A DNA stretch of 64,000 bases from UBA1361 sp041656375 (GTDB lineage Bacteria; Bacillota_I; Bacilli_A; RFN20; CAG-826). Positions 25,484 to 34,039 of the stretch are shown here, in pieces (position 1 is the stretch's first letter; every line of letters starts with the position of its first letter). The notes beneath the pieces were generated by a model. It did no database searches. It worked only from the letters and a program-made list of their open reading frames with translations, and was not told the origin of the DNA. The stretch spans positions 1 to 64,000 of the forward strand of contig CAYPGR010000004.1 in the NCBI GenBank assembly GCA_964410505.1, read 5' to 3'. The position numbers were made by a program, and so were the translations under genes.

Positions 25484-26790
25484 TGTCATTACCTGTCGTT
25501 GCCATTGTTGGCACACCAAACGTGGGTAAATCCACCATATTTAATCGGATTATCGGGGAACGTCGGTCGATCATCCATGATGAACGCGGGGTGACACGCG
25601 ACCGAATTTATGCCGTTGGCGAATGGTTAACCCGTAAATTTAACTTAATTGACACTGGAGGAATAGAACTTGTAAAAAGTGCTTTCCAACAACAAATACG
25701 TGCCCAAGTTGAAATTGCAATTGAAGAAGCGGATGTCATTATTTATATTGGCGATGGCCCATTAGGAGTTACGTCCGATGATCGGGAAATTGCAAATCTT
25801 TTATATCGCGCAAATAAGCCAGTCGTTGTTGCCGTCAATAAAATTGATGGAGCTGAACACCATTACTTAATTCAAGATTTCTATGCCCTTGGCCTTGGTG
25901 AACCAATTGCCATAAGTGGGGCGCATGGGATTGGGATTGGTGATTTACTCGATGAAGTCATTAGAGTTCTACCAGAACAAACCGATGATTATCACGAAGA
26001 TGTGACATCTTTTGCGATAATTGGGCAGCCTAATGTTGGCAAGTCAAGTTTAGTCAACGCGATCTTAAATCGCGAACGCGTAATTGTGACGAATATTGAG
26101 GGCACGACCCGTGATTCGATTGACACACCATTTACACGTAACGGCAAAGACTATGTCGTGATTGACACGGCAGGCCTAAAAAAGCGTGGGAAGATTTATG
26201 AAAGTGTTGATAAATATGCTGCTTTGCGCGCATTTAGTGCGATTTCAAAGGCGGATATTATATTATTCGTTATTGATGCGGTTGCTGGGATTAGAGAGCA
26301 AGACAAGCATGTGGTTGGCTACGCCATTGAAGAGAGTAAAGCGATTATCATTGTCGTTAATAAATGGGATGCAATTGAGAAAAATGATAAAACGATGAAT
26401 GAATTCACCGATAAGATTCGCAAGGAGTTCAAGTTTCTCGATTATGCGCCGGTTGTCTATGTATCCGCTTTAACAAAGTTACGCATCGACCAAATTTTTA
26501 CGCAAATTGATTTTGTGAGTGATGCCTATCGGCGCCGCGTTGAAACAAACTTACTCAATGAAGTGATTCATCGCGCCCAACTTTATAACGATCCCCCTGT
26601 TTTTAATGGGGGCCGCGTAAAAATTTACTACGCTAACCAAGTGAGTATTAAACCGCCTACCTTTGTCTTTTTTGTTAATAGTCCACAATATGTTCACTTT
26701 TCATATCAACGATATTTAGAAAATCAAATTAGAGAAGCGTTTTCCTTTGAAGGAACGCCACTAAAATTTATCTTCAGGGAGCGTAAATAA
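25483..26790 (+). CDS. der: Ribosome assembly GTPase Der (EngA)
   Basis: 435 residues with two tandem GTPase domains, marked by GTPNVGKST (about 9) and GQPNVGKSS (about 180), and a C-terminal KH-like domain (about 350-435, RVKIYYANQVS). This double-G-domain layout is unique to Der, which acts in 50S subunit maturation. NKID and NKWD guanine-specificity motifs are both intact. Confidence 0.97.
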   Translation: MSLPVVAIVGTPNVGKSTIFNRIIGERRSIIHDERGVTRDRIYAVGEWLTRKFNLIDTGGIELVKSAFQQQIRAQVEIAIEEADVIIYIGDGPLGVTSDDREIANLLYRANKPVVVAVNKIDGAEHHYLIQDFYALGLGEPIAISGAHGIGIGDLLDEVIRVLPEQTDDYHEDVTSFAIIGQPNVGKSSLVNAILNRERVIVTNIEGTTRDSIDTPFTRNGKDYVVIDTAGLKKRGKIYESVDKYAALRAFSAISKADIILFVIDAVAGIREQDKHVVGYAIEESKAIIIVVNKWDAIEKNDKTMNEFTDKIRKEFKFLDYAPVVYVSALTKLRIDQIFTQIDFVSDAYRRRVETNLLNEVIHRAQLYNDPPVFNGGRVKIYYANQVSIKPPTFVFFVNSPQYVHFSYQRYLENQIREAFSFEGTPLKFIFRERK

Positions 26791-26791
26791 T

Positions 26792-27796
26792 ATGAATGTT
26801 ACGATTTTCGGGACGGGAACTTGGGGAACCGCCTTAGCCCAAGTGTTAAGCGATAATGGCCATACCCCTTTACTTTACGGGATTGAACAGTCGCAAGTAG
26901 ATGATATCAATCTCAATCACCGCAATACTTTCTTTTTTGGTGATGAAGTTGTCCTCCACCAAAGTGTTCAAGCGACCACCGATCTTGACCATGCGATGGC
27001 CCATAGCAATATTTACCTCTTAAGTGTGCCTTCTTTTGTGATGCGCGGGCTACTTGATCAAATTAGCCAAAAGCTTAATAAAAAAGTTCTCTTTATTAAT
27101 ACCGCTAAAGGATTTGATATCGAAAAAGAAGAACGTTTAAGCGATCTCATTCGGGAAGAAATCCAGCCATCGTTTTTACGTGGTGTGGTGTCCCTGATCG
27201 GTCCAAGTCATGCCGAGGAAGTGGTCATTCGGCTCCTTACCGTGGTGACCGCAACGAGCCAGGAATTTGATAATGCAGTACTTGTCCAAGAACTATTTTC
27301 TAATGAATATTTCCGGGTTTATACCCAAACTGATGAAATTGGTGCTGAACTTGGGGTGGCCTATAAAAATGCGATTGCCATCGCTAGTGGTGTCCTTGCG
27401 GGTCTCGGGTATGGAGATAATGCACGGGCCGCACTTATTACACGAGGCCTCGCAGAAATGGTCCGCTTTGGTCTCCATTATGGCGCTAAACTTGAAACTT
27501 ACTTGGGGCTCACTGGCTTAGGTGATTTAATTGTCACGTGTAACTCCGTCCATTCTCGGAACTTTCAAGCGGGCTTTGAAATTGGCAAGGCTAATAACGC
27601 TAAAATCTTTTTGGAAACGAACAAGAAGACCGTTGAAGGTATTCGTACCGCCAAAATTATCCACCAACTTTCATTAAAGAATGGGCTTGAACTTCCGATT
27701 GTGAATGGTATCTATAAAGTTCTCTATGAAAACGCTTTACCAAGCGAAATTGTTAAAATGTTAATGTTAAGACCACTTCGAAGCGAGGAAAATTAA
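26792..27796 (+). CDS. gpsA: Glycerol-3-phosphate dehydrogenase [NAD(P)+]
   Basis: 334 residues. The Rossmann motif GTGTWGTALA is at the N-terminus; the catalytic lysine lies in VAYKNAIAIASG (about residue 190), and GLGDLIVTCNS (about 243) and GKANNA are typical. It makes glycerol-3-phosphate for phospholipid synthesis, consistent with pgsA elsewhere in the window. The ribosome site AGGGAG is in the end of der. Confidence 0.96.
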   Translation: MNVTIFGTGTWGTALAQVLSDNGHTPLLYGIEQSQVDDINLNHRNTFFFGDEVVLHQSVQATTDLDHAMAHSNIYLLSVPSFVMRGLLDQISQKLNKKVLFINTAKGFDIEKEERLSDLIREEIQPSFLRGVVSLIGPSHAEEVVIRLLTVVTATSQEFDNAVLVQELFSNEYFRVYTQTDEIGAELGVAYKNAIAIASGVLAGLGYGDNARAALITRGLAEMVRFGLHYGAKLETYLGLTGLGDLIVTCNSVHSRNFQAGFEIGKANNAKIFLETNKKTVEGIRTAKIIHQLSLKNGLELPIVNGIYKVLYENALPSEIVKMLMLRPLRSEEN

Positions 27797-27857
27797 TTAG
27801 TTCTTGCGAATTATCCGAAGATATGATAATTTGTAATTATTAAAGGAGTTGAGAATT

Positions 27858-28133
27858 ATGAATAAAGCAGAATTGATTAGCGTTATTGCCGACGAACTTT
27901 TATTGACAAAGCGATCGGTGGAAGAAATCATTGGTTTATTTTGTGAAACTGTCGTCGCGACCCTAGAAAAAGGCGAAGAAGTTAAATTAACTGGATTCGG
28001 CACCTTTGAAATTAGAAAACGTAAAGAACGTCGCGGTGTAAGTCCACAAACTGGAGATGAAATTGTCATTCCAGCGGGCCGTACGATTGTTTTCAAACCA
28101 TCAAAATTACTCAAAGAAAAAGTCCAAGGCTAA
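27858..28133 (+). CDS. hup: HU-family DNA-binding protein
   Basis: 91 residues from the ATG at 27858, which AAAGGAG precedes; a TTG 9 bases upstream is not needed. GFGTFEIRKRKERRG (about residue 46) and TGDEIVIPAGR are the beta-arm signature of HU. It is a nucleoid-associated dimer that bends DNA. A -10-like TATGAT/GATAAT and a TTGCGA about 16 bases earlier suggest its own promoter in the 61-base gap after gpsA. Confidence 0.95.
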   Translation: MNKAELISVIADELLLTKRSVEEIIGLFCETVVATLEKGEEVKLTGFGTFEIRKRKERRGVSPQTGDEIVIPAGRTIVFKPSKLLKEKVQG

Positions 28134-28157
28134 TTAAGTATTGCACTTGGCTTTCAT

Positions 28158-28826
28158 ATGTCGAACCCTCATTCAAAGCTTTTTGAAGAAATAGCAACCG
28201 TTTTTAATAAGCACGGCTTTAAACTCTACATGGTTGGAGGAACAAGCCGTGATTTTCTTTTGGGCGAAGAAATTGATGATTACGATTTTGCCACGGACGC
28301 GACACCCGATGATATGCGGGCCTTTTTACCGAAGGCTAATTATCGATTTAGCATGTTTGGAACGATAACTTTCAAAATCCACGGACAAAAGGTGGAAGTG
28401 ACCACACTTCGTCAAGAAGGTGAATATCGTGATTTACGGCACCCAAGTGCGATTACATTTGTACGTGAACCCGAGAAAGATTATGTACGACGTGATTTCA
28501 CCGTTAATGCCCTTTATATTGATGAAAATTATCGGGTACTTGATTTTTGTCAAGGGCTTGATGATTTAAAAAAACGCATTTTACGAATGATTGGTGATCC
28601 CCAAGTTCGTTTTAAAGAGGATCCGTTACGGATGTATCGGGCTCTTCGTTTTATTGTTAGATTCGGCTTCAAATTCGATTTAATACTCAATAATGCAATG
28701 ACTGAAAATGCCGAATTATCTACAAATTTAAATCCAGATAAAATTGCGGGTGAACGAAGAAAAGTGCACCCTGAGCACCTCGCTAATTATGATGCTTTGT
28801 GTCGTTACTATAAGCTTTCTCTATAG
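28158..28826 (+). CDS. Truncated CCA tRNA nucleotidyltransferase / poly(A) polymerase head
   Basis: 222 residues. It contains a class II nucleotidyltransferase head with MVGGTSRDFLLG and the metal-binding DDYDFATDA pair (about 25-45), the RRDFTVNAL motif and the neck entry EDPLRMYRALRFIVRFGF. It stops soon after NLNPDKIAGER, whereas bacterial CCA-adding enzymes and poly(A) polymerases run to about 400 residues with neck, body and tail domains that grip the tRNA. The 54 bases before glmS hold no continuation. The last 20 residues resemble nothing in the family I know, so an internal deletion is possible. Activity is uncertain. Confidence 0.8.
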   Translation: MSNPHSKLFEEIATVFNKHGFKLYMVGGTSRDFLLGEEIDDYDFATDATPDDMRAFLPKANYRFSMFGTITFKIHGQKVEVTTLRQEGEYRDLRHPSAITFVREPEKDYVRRDFTVNALYIDENYRVLDFCQGLDDLKKRILRMIGDPQVRFKEDPLRMYRALRFIVRFGFKFDLILNNAMTENAELSTNLNPDKIAGERRKVHPEHLANYDALCRYYKLSL

Positions 28827-28880
28827 TCGAGGGAGTGAAGTCTTTCATTTGTAGTAAAATATATAACAAGAGGTACTTTT

Positions 28881-30668
28881 ATGAGTGGATTTATTGGTCG
28901 TGTCAGTGAAAATAGTATTAAAAATCATATATTAAAAGCTTTAAAGGTTTTACAATTCAAAGATGATGATTCGACAGGGGTCTTATTATGTGGCCCCAAA
29001 AAATGTGAAATCTATAAAACGGTTGGTCAACTTAAAGATCTCCTCCCGCTTATTCCAGAGGAAGATGATGGTTGTATTGGAATAGGGCATACCCGGTGGT
29101 CCACCTACACGAAACAAACTTTGAATAATGTTTATCCGATTCACTCCCAAAATAAACAGCTCTCGCTTGTCGTCCATGGATTAGTCGATAATATCTTAAA
29201 TATCAAACGTAAATTGGTCAAAAAAGGTTATGTCTTCACGAGTAACTCGGCAGTCGAAGTAGTTGCGAACCTCATTGAAGACTCAAGTGGCCAGGGTATT
29301 ACGAATTTAGAGGCCCTCGGAAAAGCCGTTAACTTATTATCTGGGAGTTACGCGATTGTGGCAGTTTTTAAAGACGATCATGAACGTCTTTTCTTTGCGA
29401 AAAACGCGAGTCCGCTTATTATCGGTAAAAATGATCAAGCAATGGCGATAACGACTGATTTCCCCGCTATTGCAGGGGATGCGCATAGTTATTACTATCC
29501 GCAGGACGGTGAAATCGGTTATATTACGAAAGATGAACTCTTTGTTTTTGATAACACCTTGAAACCGCAAGCGTTTACTTTCTCCGAAACATCGGCTTCT
29601 GAAGAATCACTTGAACTCGGTGATTACCCACACTATATGTTGAAAGAAATTGAAGAAGCCCCACGGGTCATTCGCCGCTTAATTAATCAATATTTTGACG
29701 GCAGTAAATATCGGTTTGATGACCGGCTCATTGAACGGATTAATCATGCCGATAACATTGTCTTTATTGCCGCGGGTACAAGCTACAATTCCGCTTTGGT
29801 CGGACAACGTTACTTGCGTAACTTCAATAAAAAAGTTGATGTTTTTATTGCCAGTGAATGGATTTATTACCCCTATCAAACTGGGACCAATCCGCTTTAT
29901 GTCTTAATTTCACAATCGGGTGAAACCTCCGATATCTTAAAATGCCTAAAAGTAATTGAAACTTATGGTGGGGATGTCCTGGCGATTACAAACACTGAAG
30001 TATCGACTTTATATCGGCAGGCAGATTACCGCTTGTTGCTCCATGCCGGTACCGAAATTAGTGTCGCGAGCACGAAAGCATATATCGCCCAAATTACTTT
30101 GCTATCACTTCTTTATGCGCGGCTTGTGAATAAAATAACAACTATTGCGGCGCTTGAATTAGTAATTACGGCGATTGAAGCCATTATTAGTCAAAGAGAT
30201 GAAATTAAAAGGATTGCTAAGGACATTGCAGGTTCTAAAGATGTCTTTTTCCTTGGTCGTGGATTTGATTATGATCTCGCAATTGAAGCCCAATTAAAAC
30301 TTAAAGAAACTTCATACATTCACTCGGAAGCATATGCGGGCGGAGAAATCTTACACGGTCCGATTGCGCTCATTGAAAAAGAAACGCCGGTTGTGGTATT
30401 TGTAAGTGATGAAGCAACGGTGATTGCGATGCGTGAAGTCATTGAAGAATTAAAGAAACGGACCGATAAAATCATTATTTGTTCGGCAGCGCCATTTAAT
30501 TTACCTACTGATCGTTTCTCCATCGAAAAACCAGTTCGCGGTTATCACAGTCCGATTGTCTTTGCGGTATTTGCCCAATATTTAGCCTACTATACCGCCG
30601 TCTCTTTAAATCGGGATGTTGATCGCCCACGGAACTTAGCGAAGGCAGTGAAAGACCGCGATGTTTAA
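28881..30668 (+). CDS. glmS: GlmS-like glucosamine-6-phosphate synthase with degenerate glutaminase domain
   Basis: 595 residues with the two-domain layout of GlmS. The C-terminal isomerase half is intact: AAGTSYNSA, SQSGETSD, EISVASTKAYIA, LKLKETSYIH with LHGP (the Lys, Glu and His equivalent to E. coli K485, E488 and H504) and the terminal DRPRNLAK lysine. The N-terminal glutaminase half lacks its catalytic residues. The usual MCGI start is MSGF, so the nucleophile Cys is Ser; the HNGIIEN oxyanion motif is HGLVDN; and the TDTE aspartate is gone. HTRW is kept. It may use free ammonia to make GlcN6P, or act only as an isomerase. It overlaps dnaD by 8 bases. Confidence 0.85.
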   Translation: MSGFIGRVSENSIKNHILKALKVLQFKDDDSTGVLLCGPKKCEIYKTVGQLKDLLPLIPEEDDGCIGIGHTRWSTYTKQTLNNVYPIHSQNKQLSLVVHGLVDNILNIKRKLVKKGYVFTSNSAVEVVANLIEDSSGQGITNLEALGKAVNLLSGSYAIVAVFKDDHERLFFAKNASPLIIGKNDQAMAITTDFPAIAGDAHSYYYPQDGEIGYITKDELFVFDNTLKPQAFTFSETSASEESLELGDYPHYMLKEIEEAPRVIRRLINQYFDGSKYRFDDRLIERINHADNIVFIAAGTSYNSALVGQRYLRNFNKKVDVFIASEWIYYPYQTGTNPLYVLISQSGETSDILKCLKVIETYGGDVLAITNTEVSTLYRQADYRLLLHAGTEISVASTKAYIAQITLLSLLYARLVNKITTIAALELVITAIEAIISQRDEIKRIAKDIAGSKDVFFLGRGFDYDLAIEAQLKLKETSYIHSEAYAGGEILHGPIALIEKETPVVVFVSDEATVIAMREVIEELKKRTDKIIICSAAPFNLPTDRFSIEKPVRGYHSPIVFAVFAQYLAYYTAVSLNRDVDRPRNLAKAVKDRDV

Positions 30669-31302
30669 TAAGGCATTAGATTTTCGTTTTATGCTCTTTG
30701 AATACTATAAAGAGCTTCGGATGAGTGAAACTGAACTCGTCGTGCTTTTGTTCATTGAGCATTTGCAACAAAAAGACACTGATTTTGTCACCCCCGATCT
30801 CATCAATTTACAATCAAATATTGACATTCGTCTAATTGATGAGACGATGGTCAAACTTGTCAGTAAAGGCTTTATTGAATTTAGTAATCGACACGGGAAA
30901 ATGGTGACTTCTTTAAACCCATTACGAAAAAAATTGCAAACCCTTTTTGCGCTTGATTATGAGCAAGAAAAAGAGAATGCGACCGTTGATTTTTCAAATC
31001 AAACCGAAGAAATCTATGCCCTCATCCAAAATGGATTTGGTCGCTCTTTATCCCCCGTTGAACTGCAAACCATTAATCAATGGTTTTCCTATGGTTATTC
31101 AGTTGCAATGATTAAAGAAGCTTATGAAGAAAGTCTAAAAAAGAAACGTTTTAATATTCGGGCCATTGATAAGGCACTTCTTAAACTTGCGACCGCTGTT
31201 GATTATGCTGTTGAAGGTAAAAGCGCCCAGGATCCAAGTTATCGTAAAGACATCAAACAAACGTTAGATGAAGTAAATAAAAAGATTAAAGATGACGAAT
31301 AA
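30661..31302 (+). CDS. dnaD: DnaD-family replication initiation protein
   Basis: 213 residues. An N-terminal winged-helix region (about 1-100) precedes a C-terminal DnaD domain (about 120-190), with FGRSLSPVELQTINQWFSYG and the end motif IRAIDKALL (the YxxxI-like region). DnaD helps load the replicative helicase at the origin and at stalled forks. The dnaD-nth pair is conserved in Bacilli. It overlaps nth by 11 bases. Confidence 0.92.
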   Translation: MFNKALDFRFMLFEYYKELRMSETELVVLLFIEHLQQKDTDFVTPDLINLQSNIDIRLIDETMVKLVSKGFIEFSNRHGKMVTSLNPLRKKLQTLFALDYEQEKENATVDFSNQTEEIYALIQNGFGRSLSPVELQTINQWFSYGYSVAMIKEAYEESLKKKRFNIRAIDKALLKLATAVDYAVEGKSAQDPSYRKDIKQTLDEVNKKIKDDE

Positions 31303-31927
31303 GAATAGAGATAAGATCCTCGCCTTCTTTGACGAGGCTTACCCGGATGTTCAGGGTGAATTAACCTACCAAAAAGATTATGAATTGCTCATTGCGGTCG
31401 TTTTAAGTGCCCAATCTACCGATAAGTCCGTCAATCAAGTCACGACGAAGTTATTTGGTGATTATCCGACTTTTGACGCACTCAAAACACTAAAAGAAAC
31501 CGATTATGCCGTGTATTTTAAAACTCTTGGCCTTTATCGGAATAAGGCCAAACACATTTATCAACTTGTCAATATGCTCGATAAAGACTATCAAGGACGC
31601 GTTCCTCAAGATAAGGAATCCTTAATGGCCCTTCCTGGGGTTGGTATTAAAACCGCGAATGTGGTGCGCGGGGAACTATTTAAAATTCCCGAAATTGCCG
31701 TTGATACCCATGTTGCTCGGGTTTCTAAACGATTAGGGTTTGCTACACTTGATGATCAGGTAAATGTCATTGAAAGCAAACTTCAAACACTTATCCCTCA
31801 GAAACGATGGATTAAAACGCACCATCAAATGATTCACTTTGGTCGCTATTTTTGCAAAGCCAAAAAACCGCGTTGCAAAGAATGCCCGCTCATTGATCTT
31901 TGTCTTGAGAAAAAGAAAAATTTATAA
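31292..31927 (+). CDS. nth: Endonuclease III
   Basis: 211 residues. The helix-hairpin-helix is LPGVGIKTANVV, the catalytic Lys is in LSAQSTDKSV and the Asp in VDTHVARVS, and four cysteines near the end (CKAKKPRCKECPLIDLC) bind a [4Fe-4S] cluster. It removes oxidised pyrimidines. It is convergent with recU with a 6-base overlap of the coding ends. Confidence 0.96.
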   Translation: MTNKNRDKILAFFDEAYPDVQGELTYQKDYELLIAVVLSAQSTDKSVNQVTTKLFGDYPTFDALKTLKETDYAVYFKTLGLYRNKAKHIYQLVNMLDKDYQGRVPQDKESLMALPGVGIKTANVVRGELFKIPEIAVDTHVARVSKRLGFATLDDQVNVIESKLQTLIPQKRWIKTHHQMIHFGRYFCKAKKPRCKECPLIDLCLEKKKNL

Positions 31928-32506
31928 CGAAAAGAGTGTTATCACGGCAGGTAAGTAGTTTAAGATTGGGTTGATGTTATAAGGGACATGGATCCCTTTT
32001 TCTTTAATTAAAGAATACGGAATCGATTTTCGTTCTCCATTATTAGAGGCAGCAATCACAAAGGAGGCCGGTAAAACATAGACTTCGTTTTTTAAAGCAA
32101 ATTCAATAATGAAAAAGGCAATGCCACCATGTTTGATGACGTTTTCTAAATGCTTAATTTGATGGTCGGAAATATTATTAAGCGGGAAACTTGTCTTAAG
32201 TTGGGTACTCTTTGCCTCGAAGTCGAGATATCGATTGCGATAAAGGCCATTGTAATCGGTCGTCGATTGTTTTTCAAAATAGGCATTCGTTATTTTGGCC
32301 CCCTTCGAGTAATCAATTTTTACAACGTTGATCGGGGTCGGTCGTTTTGTAATGAGGGCAATATCATGCATTAAATAATAATCATTCGCAGCGTTAATGA
32401 TCTTTTCTAGTTGCATCCCGCGGTTTCCGGGTGAAGTCGGCATACTTTTTTTCCGTGAGGTCGCAACTGACTTCGCGGTATATGGTTTAGAAGGATAATT
32501 GACCAT
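31922..32506 (-). CDS. recU: Holliday junction resolvase RecU
   Basis: 194 residues. Family motifs are NRGMQLE (about 29), KRPTPINVVKIDYS (about 53), STTDYNGLYRNRYLDFEAK (about 80, with active-site Asp and Glu-x-Lys) and FPLNNISDHQIKHL (about 110). It cuts Holliday junctions in recombination. In B. subtilis recU is next to ponA; here ponA is absent and a DEDDh exonuclease gene precedes it with a shared base (32506). Confidence 0.95.
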   Translation of the reverse strand: MVNYPSKPYTAKSVATSRKKSMPTSPGNRGMQLEKIINAANDYYLMHDIALITKRPTPINVVKIDYSKGAKITNAYFEKQSTTDYNGLYRNRYLDFEAKSTQLKTSFPLNNISDHQIKHLENVIKHGGIAFFIIEFALKNEVYVLPASFVIAASNNGERKSIPYSLIKEKGIHVPYNINPILNYLPAVITLFSL

Positions 32507-33231
32507 TAGACGATTTCTTCCTCAAGATACTTATAAATATCTTCTGCTGTAACCGTGCCCCCTTCTTTAATCTTTTGGAGGGCCTTTTTAATGGGGCGAG
32601 GCACATTATTGATATTGAGAAGTACGGCCGCATAGCGTTCTTTGATGATCTCGGGTTTTTTAAATAGTTCGTTAAAGAGATAACCAAGAAGTAGGGCATC
32701 ATTTAAAGGATCGTGGGCTGGTTCAATCGTCGGTATTTCAAATAGCTTGCAGAGATTTGTGAGAGATAACGTATTATTTTTGTCGTCTTTGATGTATTCA
32801 CTCACGAGGGTACTTAGATCAAGATGGTTCTTGATAATGGTTGTGACAATCCCATGATTAGCTTCAGGCGTATAAAGAAGTGATTGTTTTAAAATCCGAA
32901 CATCATGGCTCCCGAAAGTGACGAAACGACTTTTTGAAAAATTCGTGCCAACATACTTTTTAAGTAACGGCAAAGCTTCTTCAAAACCGATTCCTTCTTT
33001 CGCCAGGAGATCACTCGTGATGCCGGTTAATTCTTCAACGAGACGGCCAACATTATGCTTTGCCAACACATATTTTTTGAAACCAGGATAGAACTTTTTG
33101 ACGGTTCCGTCCGGATTAAGCGTGGCTTTAACAGCGCCAATGGCAATGGTCTCATGGCTAAACTGGGTCCCCTCTAAATCAAGAAAAACAATTTGTTTAC
33201 GGCCTCGGACTTGTTTCAGCAATTTTTTCAT
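32506..33231 (-). CDS. DEDDh-family 3'-5' exonuclease
   Basis: 241 residues. Exonuclease motifs: FLDLEGT with the DxE pair (about 17), a central FVTFGSHDVRIL (about 104; His-Asp), and AHDPLNDALLLGYL (about 178) with the final His-x4-Asp. These define the DnaQ/RNase T superfamily. It could be a DNA-proofreading-like or RNA-trimming enzyme; the sequence does not decide. A TGG-TATAAT promoter lies 7 bases before the ATG with no ribosome site, so a leaderless transcript is predicted. It is co-transcribed with recU. Confidence 0.85.
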   Translation of the reverse strand: MKKLLKQVRGRKQIVFLDLEGTQFSHETIAIGAVKATLNPDGTVKKFYPGFKKYVLAKHNVGRLVEELTGITSDLLAKEGIGFEEALPLLKKYVGTNFSKSRFVTFGSHDVRILKQSLLYTPEANHGIVTTIIKNHLDLSTLVSEYIKDDKNNTLSLTNLCKLFEIPTIEPAHDPLNDALLLGYLFNELFKKPEIIKERYAAVLLNINNVPRPIKKALQKIKEGGTVTAEDIYKYLEEEIV

Positions 33232-33238
33232 ATTCTAA

Positions 33239-33247
33239 ATTATACCA
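33239..33247 (-). promoter_or_regulatory. Extended -10 directly before the exonuclease gene
   Basis: Minus strand reads TG-G-TATAAT (ATTATA at 33239-33244 on the plus strand), then seven bases, then ATG at 33231. This geometry puts the transcription start at the start codon. Confidence 0.6.
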
Positions 33248-33321
33248 TAACCATATTTATCATGCTTTGCTTTATTGCCTTTACCCCCTTTTACATATAT
33301 AATATGTATGCGAGGTTACAC

Positions 33322-33672
33322 ATGGCGGAAAAAATACGACTGGATGCTGAAAAAATTCTTAAGAAAAAGTTCAAAGCAAAAAGTGGCGGTTATGATGCTT
33401 TAGAAGTGGATGAATATCTTGATTTAGTGCGCGAAGAATACCTCGTTTTAATGGCGAAGGAAACGGAACTCAATCACCTTCTCACTAAAGCCGATAAACT
33501 GACAGCCCGGAATGTGGATCTTGAAGCGCTTAATTTACAATTAACCCGCAAAGTTGCCGAATTAGAACGCCTGGTCGCTAAAGGTGGGACAACGATGGAA
33601 AACTTACGGAAAATTGACAAATATGAGCGACAATTATGGGCGCTCGGGGTTGACCCTGGGAAAGTTAAATAA
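33322..33672 (+). CDS. gpsB: GpsB/DivIVA-family cell-division protein
   Basis: 116 residues from the ATG at 33322, which GAGG precedes; the longer reading from 33193 overlaps the divergent gene. The N-terminal DivIVA-type domain has KILKKKFKAKSGGYDALEVD followed by EYLDLVREEY, then a coiled coil (about 50-90). GpsB organises division and wall-synthesis proteins at the septum. Its place directly upstream of rnpB is as in B. subtilis. A -10 TATAAT is at 33298-33303. Confidence 0.88.
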   Translation: MAEKIRLDAEKILKKKFKAKSGGYDALEVDEYLDLVREEYLVLMAKETELNHLLTKADKLTARNVDLEALNLQLTRKVAELERLVAKGGTTMENLRKIDKYERQLWALGVDPGKVK

Positions 33673-33675
33673 TCA

Positions 33676-34028
33676 ATACATTCGATCTGGATGATTGCTG
33701 GTACTTCGGTATTAGAGGAAAGTCCATGCTCGCACTTGCTGAGATGCAAGTAGTGATTGCGCTAGCGGAAAAAATAACGCTAGGTATAGAGGAGTCTATA
33801 ACGGCGAAGAATGACCTAAGTCCTTGGATATGGTCGGCCTTCCTAAGGTGCCACAGTGACGAAGTTAAGGGGAAACTCTTAAGTGGAACGTTGGTAAACC
33901 CCGCAAGCGAGAAACCTAAATTTGGTAAGGGAAATAGCAAGGAAGAAATGAATTCTGCGCTGTATGTTCACGCATAGATAAATAATTATCCTTCGACAGA
34001 ACATGGCTTATAGGATCGAATACTCACT
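33676..34028 (+). ncRNA. rnpB: RNase P RNA (type B)
   Basis: Conserved blocks of the Firmicutes form are present: GAGGAAAGTCCATGCTCGCA near the 5' end, GTGCCACAGTGACGAAG, GTGGAACG-TGGTAAACCCC with GCGAGAAACC, and AACATGGCTTA near the 3' end. The ends pair: ATTCGATC (33680-33687) with GATCGAAT (34014-34021). It is the catalytic RNA that matures tRNA 5' ends. Exact ends are approximate. Confidence 0.97.
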
Positions 34029-34039
34029 AAAGGAGATTT

